Assembly: GCA_905215695.1 (NCBI GenBank)
Contig: CAJMQN010000013.1
Location: 1-49,207 of the forward strand
Direction: 5' to 3'
Length of the DNA stretch: 49,207 nucleotides
From: an uncultured bacterium
GTDB taxonomy: Bacteria; Bacillota; Clostridia; Christensenellales; HGM11417
This document shows, in pieces, positions 8,161-15,814 of the stretch. The notes below the pieces were generated by a model. It saw nothing but the letters and a program-made list of their open reading frames with translations. It searched no databases and was not told the DNA's origin. The first letter of the stretch is position 1. Every line of letters starts with the position of its first letter. Made by a program: the position numbers and the translations under genes.

Positions 8161-8732
8161 CTCTTGACCCGGCTGTCAATCTTGCGATCAAGCCCCTTCT
8201 GCATCTTGATGCCCTGCAAATGATAGGTGACGCCGGGCAGAAGAATAACGATTGCCACCGCGATGAACTGAAACGCCGCATGCGTGATAGGCGAAATCGC
8301 CAAATAAATCGGGAAAATATAACAGCCGTACAGCCCGAACGCGATGAGCGTCGCCGCGGTGCTCTTGACGAAGAGAAGCACTGTCGTCACGACAAGCAAA
8401 GGAATGGAGCAGAACGCGCCCACCACGTAGCCCTTGTACCAAACGTATTCCCGTCCGCGCATGTTGTCGTCAACGGGTTCGCCGTTGCGTTCCCGCGCGC
8501 GGTTGTTCTGTCTGCGGTTGAATTCGTTGTAGGCGACGTTTCGGGTATAGGCGTAAATCATGACGACGACGCCCACCAAAAAGAGCACCCCGAGTACGAT
8601 TCGCAGAGCGATGTGGGTATCCTCTCCCAGCCCGCCAAGCGCAAGTGAAAAAATCGACATGAGAAGCTGTGTGCCCAGGATAACCAGCCCGAATTTGATG
8701 CTCGGCGCCATTCTCTTTAAAAAACTCTTCAT
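8157..8732 (-). CDS. Uncharacterised membrane protein between fthC and rsmD
   Basis: I cannot assign a family. The 191-residue product has about five hydrophobic segments: two near the N-terminus (residues 14-34 and 44-63), a charged cytoplasmic-looking loop rich in Arg, Asn and Glu (65-95), and three more between 100 and 172, then a basic tail. It overlaps the cyclo-ligase stop (ATGA) and the rsmD start (ATGA), so it is translated as part of that operon. There are no catalytic motifs I can name. The frame is secure because of the overlaps and the coherent hydrophobic pattern. Confidence 0.8.
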   Translation of the reverse strand: MKSFLKRMAPSIKFGLVILGTQLLMSIFSLALGGLGEDTHIALRIVLGVLFLVGVVVMIYAYTRNVAYNEFNRRQNNRARERNGEPVDDNMRGREYVWYKGYVVGAFCSIPLLVVTTVLLFVKSTAATLIAFGLYGCYIFPIYLAISPITHAAFQFIAVAIVILLPGVTYHLQGIKMQKGLDRKIDSRVKR

Positions 8733-9283
8733 TCTCTACTCCTATAAATTCCTTCCTCGGTGAGGACAAAGTCCGCCGCAAGGTCGTGCGGCTCCCGAGG
8801 GAGCGCCGAGAGAAGTTGAAAGCTGTAACAGATTCCGACCCGAACCGCCCTCGTGCCCGCGAGGAAACGGTCGTAATAGCCCTTGCCGTACCCGACCCGA
8901 AAGCCCTGCCCGTCAAAGGCGAGCCCGGGGAGGAGCACAAGGTCGAGGGAGTGCTTGTCCACCGATTCGGCTTTCGCGGGGACTTCAATTCCGAAGTCAC
9001 CCCGCGCATAGACCGTCCCGAAATCCACCCGGGCGGCAAACATTTCCTTGCCCTCGGTCACGGGAACGCTCACGAGATAGTCATGCCGCAAAAGCCACTC
9101 TTTGATACGGTGGGTGGGAAATTCGTCCCCGAAAGAAGCATAGAGATTGACCTCCCGCACGTCCGAGAGCAGACCGCTCTTTCGAAGCATGTCCAACGCG
9201 CGTATCTCCGCGGCGGCGCGTTCCTCTTGGGGAACCGCCGCGCGGAGCGCTTTCATTCTCTGCCGAATCTCTTGCTTTGCCAC
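8729..9283 (-). CDS. 5-formyltetrahydrofolate cyclo-ligase
   Basis: This enzyme (MTHFS/FthC/YqgN family) converts 5-formyl-THF to 5,10-methenyl-THF with ATP, salvaging folate. The 184-residue product starts with a GTG at 9283 (GGGAG ribosome site, 14 bases after the alr stop) and has the N-terminal KQEIRQRMKALR segment and the conserved ATP/substrate motif GYGKGYYDRF near residues 133-142. A longer upstream frame runs through alr and is not credible. It sits between alr and the membrane-protein gene. Confidence 0.93.
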   Translation of the reverse strand: MAKQEIRQRMKALRAAVPQEERAAAEIRALDMLRKSGLLSDVREVNLYASFGDEFPTHRIKEWLLRHDYLVSVPVTEGKEMFAARVDFGTVYARGDFGIEVPAKAESVDKHSLDLVLLPGLAFDGQGFRVGYGKGYYDRFLAGTRAVRVGICYSFQLLSALPREPHDLAADFVLTEEGIYRSRE

Positions 9284-9297
9284 AGTCGGACTCCCGT

Positions 9298-10200
9298 CTA
9301 ATATTGATAAACGCGATTGACCCTCGTCGAAACGCCCGTCATGATTTCGTAGTCGATTGTTCCGGCGGCGCGCGCCGCCTCCCCGAAGTCGGATATCACC
9401 GCAACTTCGTCTCCGATCGCCGCGTCCGTCCCCGAAACGTCCGCGAGGAGCATATCCATGCACACCGCGCCCACGACCGGACACGCCTTCCCCCGCACGC
9501 GCACGCAGTATTTTCCCGAGAGAGCGCGGGGCACGCCGTCCGCGTATCCGCAGGACACAACCCCGACCCGCCGCGGTTTTCCCGACAGCGTCTCGCCATA
9601 GCTTATGTAGTCCTCTGTACCCACGTCTTTGACGCTGATGACCCGCGACTTTAAGACCGCCGCGCCTCGGTAGAGGTCGATTCCCGTCCGGGTCATGTCG
9701 AACCCGTGCGAAATTCCGGCGATTCCGCTCCCGCCCACGTGGGCGAGAATTTCCGCTTTTCTCTGCTTGCAGAGCGCCGCGACCTCCGTAAATCGGTCGA
9801 GCTGATACCTGCGCAGGACGGAATCCTCGCTGAACAGGTGCGTAAACACCCCTTCGACGCAAAATCCCGCGTCCAGACAGGCGAGCACCTCCTCCGCGCT
9901 CCGAAAGCCGAGCCGATTCATGCCGCTGTCAAACTTGACGTGCGCGATTGCCCCGGGAAACTGTGAGAGCACCCGCGCCTGCCACGCCTCGTGCACCGTC
10001 ACGCGAATCTTCCGCGCGACCAACGAATCCAGCCCGCCCTCCGGGAAATTCAGCACGAGCACGGGCTTTGTCACCCTTTCCGACAGCTCGAGTGCCTCCT
10101 CCGCGGTCGCAACCGCGAAAAAGTCCGCCCCCGTGTTCAGGTATGCGCCGACCTCCGCCGCGCCCAAATGATAGGCGTCCGCCTTCAGTACCGCGCACAT
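9298..10200 (-). CDS. alr: Alanine racemase (5' end apparently frameshifted)
   Basis: Alr makes D-alanine for peptidoglycan using PLP. From the ATG at 10200 the product is 300 residues, with the PLP lysine in VLKADAY (Lys6 here), the ISYG segment and the CMDML motif of the family. This is short: the family normally begins about 30 residues earlier. The missing part is visible in the same frame upstream to about base 10275 (WLEVDL, matching the usual WxEIDL), but that frame has no start codon before a TGA. An ATG at 10276 with AGAGGAA before it is one base out of frame. Either a sequencing indel, a real frameshift, or internal initiation at 10200. Confidence 0.85.
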   Translation of the reverse strand: MCAVLKADAYHLGAAEVGAYLNTGADFFAVATAEEALELSERVTKPVLVLNFPEGGLDSLVARKIRVTVHEAWQARVLSQFPGAIAHVKFDSGMNRLGFRSAEEVLACLDAGFCVEGVFTHLFSEDSVLRRYQLDRFTEVAALCKQRKAEILAHVGGSGIAGISHGFDMTRTGIDLYRGAAVLKSRVISVKDVGTEDYISYGETLSGKPRRVGVVSCGYADGVPRALSGKYCVRVRGKACPVVGAVCMDMLLADVSGTDAAIGDEVAVISDFGEAARAAGTIDYEIMTGVSTRVNRVYQY

Positions 10201-10290
10201 CTTTCCCTGCCGGATTCTGCCGAGATTGCGCGCGATTCGCTCGAGGTCAACTTCGAGCCAGCACCTCGTATGACATCACTTCCTCTTCGA

Positions 10291-10710
10291 TTATTGAAGA
10301 GAGTCGATGAGCTTGATATCCTTCTTTTCAAGAATTTTCAGGGCACCTTCGACGTCCTCTACCCTAAATAATATGACAGCTTGCTTGTCCGATGTTTTCG
10401 CAAAGCTGTACAAATATTCGATAGAGATACCCGAATCGTCGAAGATATCCAGAACGTCGGACAGTCCGCCGGGACGGTCCGGAACTTCTACGCCGATGAG
10501 CTTGGTCAGAGAGACGGTAAACCCCGCCTCCTTGAGGGCGCGGATGGCATTGTCGTTGTCCGAGGTGACGCAGCGCAGGATTCCGTAGTCCTTGGTGTCC
10601 GCAATCGAGAGCGTGAGAAGGTCGATATTCGCGCTCCTCAAGACCTCGGTGAGTTGGTGCACCCGTCCGGGCTTGTTCTCGATGAACACCGATAACTGAT
10701 TGACTAACAT
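10291..10710 (-). CDS. Tandem ACT-domain protein
   Basis: A 139-residue cytoplasmic protein consisting of two ACT domains (about 1-68 and 69-137). The first has the ligand-loop pattern ENKPGRVHQL, the second DRPGGLSDVL, as in amino-acid-binding regulatory domains. There is no enzymatic domain attached. It is the downstream partner of paaK (12-base gap, strong AAGGAGGG ribosome site). Such stand-alone ACT proteins commonly accompany phenylacetate-CoA ligases in anaerobes, so I infer an aromatic amino acid or aryl-acid sensing role; this is not shown by the sequence itself. Confidence 0.88.
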   Translation of the reverse strand: MLVNQLSVFIENKPGRVHQLTEVLRSANIDLLTLSIADTKDYGILRCVTSDNDNAIRALKEAGFTVSLTKLIGVEVPDRPGGLSDVLDIFDDSGISIEYLYSFAKTSDKQAVILFRVEDVEGALKILEKKDIKLIDSLQ

Positions 10711-10722
10711 GTCTTTCCCTCC

Positions 10723-12024
10723 TTAAAACTTTCTGTTGTCGATGATGCGTTTTGCTTTGCCCTCGCTCCGCGCAATCGAATGCGGGTTGACGAGGGTCAC
10801 CTTCGCGTGCACGGAGAGCGCGGACTGAAGTCCCGCCTCGATCTCCTTTTTGGTGATTTCTATCTGCTTGACCTCGTCCGAGAAGAGCGCCTCGCTCATC
10901 TCCACCTGCACCTCGAGGGTGTCCGTGTTGTTGACGCGATCCACAATGAGCTGATAGTGCGGTTCGACCTTCGCGGTGTTTAACAGCACCGTCTCGATTT
11001 GAGACGGGAACACGTTGACGCCGCGGATGATGAGCATGTCGTCCGTTCTGCCCAATACGCGATCCATGCGCAGGTGCGTTCTGCCGCACGCGCAGGGCTC
11101 GGCGGACAGGGAGGTGATGTCCCGCGTGCGGTAGCGCACGAGCGGGATTCCCTCTTTGGTAATCGTCGTAAAGACGAGTTCCCCCTTCTCGCCGTAGGGC
11201 AGGGGTTCGAGGGTGTCCGGGTCGATGATTTCGGGAATGAAGAAGTCCTCCCAGACGTGCGAGCCGTGTTTGTATTCGCACTCCATGGCGACGCCGGGTC
11301 CGCAGATTTCGGAGAGTCCGTAGATGTCGAGCGCGGTGATTCCGAGTTTTCGCTCGATGTCCTTCCGCATCTCGTCGCTCCAAGGCTCCGCGCCGAAACA
11401 CCCCGCGACGAGGTCGGGAAGTTCCTCTCCCCGCGCGCAGAGTTCATCCGCGAGATAGAGCGCGTAGGAGGGCGTACAGCACAGAATATTCGCCTTGAAG
11501 TCCCGCAGGAGCATGAGCTGCCGTTCGGTGTTGCCCGCCGAGCAGGGTACGACCGTCGCGCCGATTCTCTCCGCGCCGTAGTGCGCGCCCAAGCCTCCGG
11601 TGAACAGCCCGTAGCCGTAGGCGACGTGCACGGTGGACTTTTTGGAACATCCCGCCATCGAGAGCGAACGGGCGGCGCACTCCGACCACATGTCGAGGTC
11701 GTTCTGCGTATATCCCACCGTCGTGAGTTTGCCCGTCGTACCCGAAGAGGCGTGCAGGCGCACAATCTCTTCCTGCGGAGCGGCGAACATGCCGAAGGGG
11801 TAATTGTCCCGCAGGTCCTTTTTGACCGTAAAGGGCAATTTGTTCAGGTCGTGAACGCTCTTGATGTCCGAAGGCTTTACGCCCGCCTCCTCCATCTTAC
11901 GCCGGTAAGGGACGACGTTGTGCCAAACGCGCTCCACCGTCTTTACGAGCCGTTCCGATTGGAGCTTCTCGAGGGAAGCCCGGTCCATGGTTTCGATTTC
12001 GGGATTGTAGATTCTTCCGAGCAT
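10723..12024 (-). CDS. paaK: Phenylacetate-CoA ligase (first copy, downstream of iorB)
   Basis: A 433-residue AMP-forming aryl-CoA ligase. Visible signatures are the phosphate-binding SSGTTGK loop near residue 92, the YGLSEI segment near 240, and the C-terminal hinge GRTDDMLIIRGVNVFPSQ near 328-345; a cysteine pair in the EPCACGRT segment is typical of PaaK. It would activate phenylacetate or related aryl acetates with CoA and ATP, or run in the ATP-forming direction. It is distinct from the paralogue at 14402-15709. TAAGGAGA precedes the ATG. It follows iorB by 9 bases and precedes the ACT protein. Confidence 0.94.
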   Translation of the reverse strand: MLGRIYNPEIETMDRASLEKLQSERLVKTVERVWHNVVPYRRKMEEAGVKPSDIKSVHDLNKLPFTVKKDLRDNYPFGMFAAPQEEIVRLHASSGTTGKLTTVGYTQNDLDMWSECAARSLSMAGCSKKSTVHVAYGYGLFTGGLGAHYGAERIGATVVPCSAGNTERQLMLLRDFKANILCCTPSYALYLADELCARGEELPDLVAGCFGAEPWSDEMRKDIERKLGITALDIYGLSEICGPGVAMECEYKHGSHVWEDFFIPEIIDPDTLEPLPYGEKGELVFTTITKEGIPLVRYRTRDITSLSAEPCACGRTHLRMDRVLGRTDDMLIIRGVNVFPSQIETVLLNTAKVEPHYQLIVDRVNNTDTLEVQVEMSEALFSDEVKQIEITKKEIEAGLQSALSVHAKVTLVNPHSIARSEGKAKRIIDNRKF

Positions 12025-12033
12025 ACTGTCTCC

Positions 12034-12612
12034 TTATTTCCCCGCCGAAAGTCCTCTTTCGAAGGCGGCAAGATTGAGTTCAAGGAATTTCGCGGGAACG
12101 GCGGAGATCAGCGCCTCCCGGAATTTCGGCTCGTCAAGCCCGAGTTCGCGGCAGGCGACGCCGAGCATGACGGTATTTAAGGCGCGGATGCTTCCGCACT
12201 CCTTTGCGATAGCGAGCGCGTTCAAAGAGACCGCGTCCGGAGTCTTTTTGCGAATCTTCTCCGCGAGGTCGTCGGGGTATTTGACCGCGCCGATGACCAC
12301 GGGCAGGGGCATGATTTCGCGGTCGTTATAGATGACCTTTCCGCCCGGCTTGAGAAAGTGCAGATACCGTGCCGCCTCAAGTTTTTCAAAGGCAATCACG
12401 ACGTCCGCTTCCCCCTCCGCGATGACGGGCGCAAACACCTTGTCCGCCATCTTGAAGTGCGTGACGACCGAACCGCCCCGCTGCGCCATGCCGTGTACCT
12501 CGGAGAGTTTGCAGTCCTTGCCGAGGAGTTTTGCGTAGTTTCCGAACACGCGGGAGGCGAGTAAGGTGCCCTGTCCGCCCACGCCGACGATGAGAATATT
12601 CATGTTTTCCAT
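12034..12612 (-). CDS. iorB: Indolepyruvate:ferredoxin oxidoreductase, beta subunit
   Basis: IorB is the gamma/beta-type partner of IorA in the enzyme that oxidatively decarboxylates aryl pyruvates to aryl-acetyl-CoA with ferredoxin. The 192-residue product starts MENMNILIVGVGGQG, the family's glycine-rich N-terminus, and contains HGMAQRGGSV near residue 41, also diagnostic. The ATG at 12612 overlaps the iorA stop by one base (TGATG), which fixes the start; a longer frame through iorA is spurious. Translational coupling suggests equimolar subunits. Confidence 0.95.
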   Translation of the reverse strand: MENMNILIVGVGGQGTLLASRVFGNYAKLLGKDCKLSEVHGMAQRGGSVVTHFKMADKVFAPVIAEGEADVVIAFEKLEAARYLHFLKPGGKVIYNDREIMPLPVVIGAVKYPDDLAEKIRKKTPDAVSLNALAIAKECGSIRALNTVMLGVACRELGLDEPKFREALISAVPAKFLELNLAAFERGLSAGK

Positions 12613-14336
12613 CACTTTGCCTCCCCTGCGGTGATCGCGCCGAACGGGCATACCTGTTCGCACACGCCGCATCCCGTGCACAGCGAGAAGTCGATTGAGA
12701 CGCGGTCCTTGCCCGCTATAATGGCGGGACAGCCGAGCTTTAAGCACGCCTTGCAGTTCCTGCACTTGTCCGAGACCACATGCGGAATCTTTTCGGACTT
12801 GTCGAGGAGCGCGCAGGGTCTCTGCGCGATGATGACCGAAACGCCCTTTCGCGCCAGCTCTTCCTTGATTACTTTTTCCGTATTCTTGAGGTCGTAGGCG
12901 TTCGTGACCCGCACGGAGTCCGCGCCGCACGCCTTGCAGAGGTCGTAGAGGTCGAGCTTGTGCGTGCTCTCCCGGCGAATGGTCTTGCCCGTGGCGGGAT
13001 TTTCCTGATGCCCCGTCATACCCGTCGTGGAGTTGTCCAAAATGATGAGCGTGATGTTGCTCTTGTTATAGACGGCGTTGATGAGACCGTTCACCCCCGT
13101 GTGCACGAAGGTGGAGTCTCCGATGACCGCGACGGTGTGCTTGGACTGTTCCCGCCCCCGCGCCTTCTCGAAACCGTGCGCCATGGACACACTCGCGCCC
13201 ATGCAGATGACGGCGTCCATCGCCGACAGCGGCGCCATCGCGCCCAAGGAATAACAGCCGATGTCCCCCGTTACCGTGATTTTGTTCTTGGCGAGCAGGT
13301 AGAACACCCCGCGGTGCGGACACCCCGCGCACATGACGGGCGGACGTCCGGGGAGCTCCGTATCCGCTTTGGGCGCGGGAATCCCGAAGAGCTTTTCGCG
13401 GATCAGGTTCGCGGAAAAATCATAGCAAAGCGGGAACAGATTTTTGCCCTCGCAGGGGATTCCGTTCGCCTTGAGCTGATTCTCGAAGAAAGGTTCCAAC
13501 TCCTCTATGACGACGAGCCGTTTGACCTTCTTGGAAAAGGCGCGGATTTTTTCAATCGGAAGCGGATAAATCATGCCGAGTTTCAGGACGGACGCGTCCG
13601 GCGCCGCCTCCCGCACGAAGTGGTACACCGCGCCCGAGCAGACGATTCCGAGTTCCTCTCCCCGCACTTCCTCGCGGTTGAGGTCAAACTCTTCCACGTC
13701 CTTTTTGAGACGCTCCATGCGCTCCACGACCTTGAGATGACGCAGGCGGGCATAGCCGGGCACCATGACGTATTTTGCGATGTCCTTCTCATAGGCGGGA
13801 AGTTCGCGCGAAATCCGTTCCTCCGGCTCGACAAGACTTTGGCTGTGCGAGGTGCGCGCGGTCAGCCGCACAAAGACGGGGGTGTCGTACTCCTCCGAAA
13901 GCTCGAAGGCGCGTTTGGTGAACGCCCGGCACTCCTCGCTGTCCGAGGGCTCGAGCATGGGCACGTGCGCGCTGCGGGCATAAAAGCGGGAGTCCTGCTC
14001 GTTCTGCGAGCTCGGCATACCCGGGTCGTCCGCAACGACGATGACAAGCCCTCCCCGCACCCCGGTATAAGCCGAGGTAAAGAGCGGGTCAGCCGCCACG
14101 TTCAGTCCCACGTGTTTCATGCACACGATACTGCGCGCGCCCGCGATGGACGCCCCCACGCCGACTTCGAGCGCAACCTTCTCGTTCGGGGACCATTCCG
14201 CGTAAATTTCGGGGTATTTGGATATAAATTCGGTTATTTCCGTGCTCGGCGTGCCCGGATACGCGGCGGCAACCGTTGCGCATGCCTCGTATGCGCCCCT
14301 TGCAATCGCCGCATTTCCAATCATCAGTTCCTTCAT
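12612..14336 (-). CDS. iorA: Indolepyruvate:ferredoxin oxidoreductase, alpha subunit
   Basis: The 574-residue large subunit binds thiamine diphosphate and carries the iron-sulfur clusters. In order: a pyrimidine-binding domain (1-180) with the YPGTPSTEI segment near residue 25, a central domain, the MCAGCPHRG segment near 342, the TPP motif GDIGCYSLGA near 365, and a C-terminal ferredoxin domain with two cysteine sets (CRNCKACLKLGC and CTGCGVCEQVC), fitting two [4Fe-4S] clusters. Substrates are indole-, phenyl- and hydroxyphenyl-pyruvate from aromatic amino acids. AAGGAGA precedes the ATG. It lies between two paaK genes. Confidence 0.96.
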   Translation of the reverse strand: MKELMIGNAAIARGAYEACATVAAAYPGTPSTEITEFISKYPEIYAEWSPNEKVALEVGVGASIAGARSIVCMKHVGLNVAADPLFTSAYTGVRGGLVIVVADDPGMPSSQNEQDSRFYARSAHVPMLEPSDSEECRAFTKRAFELSEEYDTPVFVRLTARTSHSQSLVEPEERISRELPAYEKDIAKYVMVPGYARLRHLKVVERMERLKKDVEEFDLNREEVRGEELGIVCSGAVYHFVREAAPDASVLKLGMIYPLPIEKIRAFSKKVKRLVVIEELEPFFENQLKANGIPCEGKNLFPLCYDFSANLIREKLFGIPAPKADTELPGRPPVMCAGCPHRGVFYLLAKNKITVTGDIGCYSLGAMAPLSAMDAVICMGASVSMAHGFEKARGREQSKHTVAVIGDSTFVHTGVNGLINAVYNKSNITLIILDNSTTGMTGHQENPATGKTIRRESTHKLDLYDLCKACGADSVRVTNAYDLKNTEKVIKEELARKGVSVIIAQRPCALLDKSEKIPHVVSDKCRNCKACLKLGCPAIIAGKDRVSIDFSLCTGCGVCEQVCPFGAITAGEAK

Positions 14337-14401
14337 TTCGTTCTCCTTAGAGGGTTCGTCAAACTTTTGTAAACTTTTTTGCGCAAAAATGCCAACATTT
14401 T

Positions 14402-15709
14402 TTAAATCGTGCCCTTGTTCCGCAGGTCGATGACCCGTTTCGTCTTACCCTCATACCGCTTTAAGGAGAGGGGCTCGACGAGACTGACCTTGGCGTCGAG
14501 CTGCAAGACGGTCTTCAAATTGATCTTGACCTTGCGTTCGAGCTCGCAGAGCCGCTTGAAATTGTCCAAGAGGTGCTCGTCCACCACTTCGACTTTGACC
14601 TCGATGGCGTCCGTGTAATTCGCGCGGGTCAGGATGATTTCGTAATGGTTTCCGACCTCTTCCATACCGAGGAGCACGGACTCGATCTGCGAGGGGAACA
14701 CGTTGACGCCGCGAATCTTGATCATATCGTCGGTGCGCCCCTTGATGCGTTTCATGCGCACCGTCGTTCTGCCGCACTTGCAGGGCTCTTCGTCGAGGGT
14801 CGTGATGTCCTTCGTGCGGTAGCGTAGAATGGGCATACCCTCCTTCGTGAGCGTGGTCAAAAGCAGTTCTCCGTACTCGCCGGGGTCGCAGGCGCGGTTC
14901 TTTTCGAGGTCGAACACCTCGGGATAGAAGTGGTCCTCGTTGATGTGCATACCGCACTTCTCGAGACACTCCCCCGACACGCCGGGACCGACGACCTCGG
15001 TCAGCCCGTAGTTGTCCGTCGGGAAGAGTCCGAGCTTGTCCGCAAGCTCGCGGTGCATCTCCGCCGTCGAAGCCTCGGAGCCGAACATGCCGAGCCGGAG
15101 CTTCAAATCTTTCTTCTCCACCCCCATCTTTTTGGCAATCTCCGCGATATGCAGACCGTAAGAGGGCGTGGAGATGAGCACTGTCGCCCCGAAATCCTTC
15201 ATGAGCATGACCTGCCGTTCGGTATTTCCCGCGGAAATCGGTACGACCGTCGCGCCGATTTTTTCCCAGCCCTGATGCAGTCCGAAACCGCCCGTAAACA
15301 GCCCGTAGCCGAAGGAGATCTGCACGACGTCCTCGTCGTTGCCCCCGACCGCCGAGATGAGGCGCGCGATGCAGTCCGACCACATGTCGAGGTCGCCGCG
15401 CGTATAGCCCGCGACAATAGGCTTTCCGGTCGTGCCCGAGGATGCGTGCAGGCGCACAATCTCCTTCATCGGGCGGGCAAACAGTCCGTAGGGGTAGTTG
15501 TCCCGTAAATCGTCTTTGGTCGTGACGGGAATCTTCTCGATGTCCTTGAGGGACTGAATATGCGAGGGCTGAACGCCCGCCGCGTCCATACGCGCTCTAT
15601 AAAAAGGGACATTGTCGTAGGCGTAGGCGACAATCCGCTTCAGCCGCTCGAGCTGAAGGGCGCGCATCGATGCCCTGTCCAATGTCTCAATCTTCGGGTC
15701 AAATATCAT
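14402..15709 (-). CDS. paaK: Phenylacetate-CoA ligase (second copy, upstream of iorA)
   Basis: A 435-residue AMP-forming aryl-CoA ligase with SSGTTGK near residue 92, YGLTEV near 239 and the hinge GRTDDMIKIRGVNVFPSQ near 330-347. It is clearly homologous to, but not a recent duplicate of, the copy at 10723-12024: many substitutions are spread along the whole length, which suggests different substrate preference. It is first in the aryl-acid operon behind a promoter at 15739-15767; GGTGGAGAAG precedes the ATG. It is separated from iorA by 65 bases with no terminator. Confidence 0.94.
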   Translation of the reverse strand: MIFDPKIETLDRASMRALQLERLKRIVAYAYDNVPFYRARMDAAGVQPSHIQSLKDIEKIPVTTKDDLRDNYPYGLFARPMKEIVRLHASSGTTGKPIVAGYTRGDLDMWSDCIARLISAVGGNDEDVVQISFGYGLFTGGFGLHQGWEKIGATVVPISAGNTERQVMLMKDFGATVLISTPSYGLHIAEIAKKMGVEKKDLKLRLGMFGSEASTAEMHRELADKLGLFPTDNYGLTEVVGPGVSGECLEKCGMHINEDHFYPEVFDLEKNRACDPGEYGELLLTTLTKEGMPILRYRTKDITTLDEEPCKCGRTTVRMKRIKGRTDDMIKIRGVNVFPSQIESVLLGMEEVGNHYEIILTRANYTDAIEVKVEVVDEHLLDNFKRLCELERKVKINLKTVLQLDAKVSLVEPLSLKRYEGKTKRVIDLRNKGTI

Positions 15710-15738
15710 TCTTCTCCACCTTTGTACTTGTTCCCTTT

Positions 15739-15767
15739 AGGATAGCACATTTTGCCGGATTTATCAA
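15739..15767 (-). promoter_or_regulatory. Promoter of the paaK-iorAB operon
   Basis: Minus-strand -35 TTGATA (15762-15767) and -10 TATCCT (15739-15744) with a 17-base spacer. A TG two bases before the -10 box makes it an extended -10 promoter. It lies immediately after the ispH-rpsA gene's terminator on the other side. Confidence 0.7.
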
Positions 15768-15775
15768 CAAAAAAA

Positions 15776-15798
15776 AGCGAATCCGCAAAGGATTCGCT
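15776..15798 (-). terminator. Terminator after ispH-rpsA
   Basis: A perfect 9-bp stem AGCGAATCC/GGATTCGCT with loop GCAAA (plus-strand reading) is followed on the minus strand by eight or more T residues. It ends the cmk-plsC-ispH-rpsA transcript 17 bases past the stop codon and insulates the paaK promoter. Confidence 0.92.
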
Positions 15799-15814
15799 CT
15801 CTCTTATTTTTGAT

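Noticed and set aside
12780..14372. A 530-codon plus-strand open frame opposite iorA
   Set aside because: It lies fully antisense to iorA, has no ribosome site and no recognisable domain.
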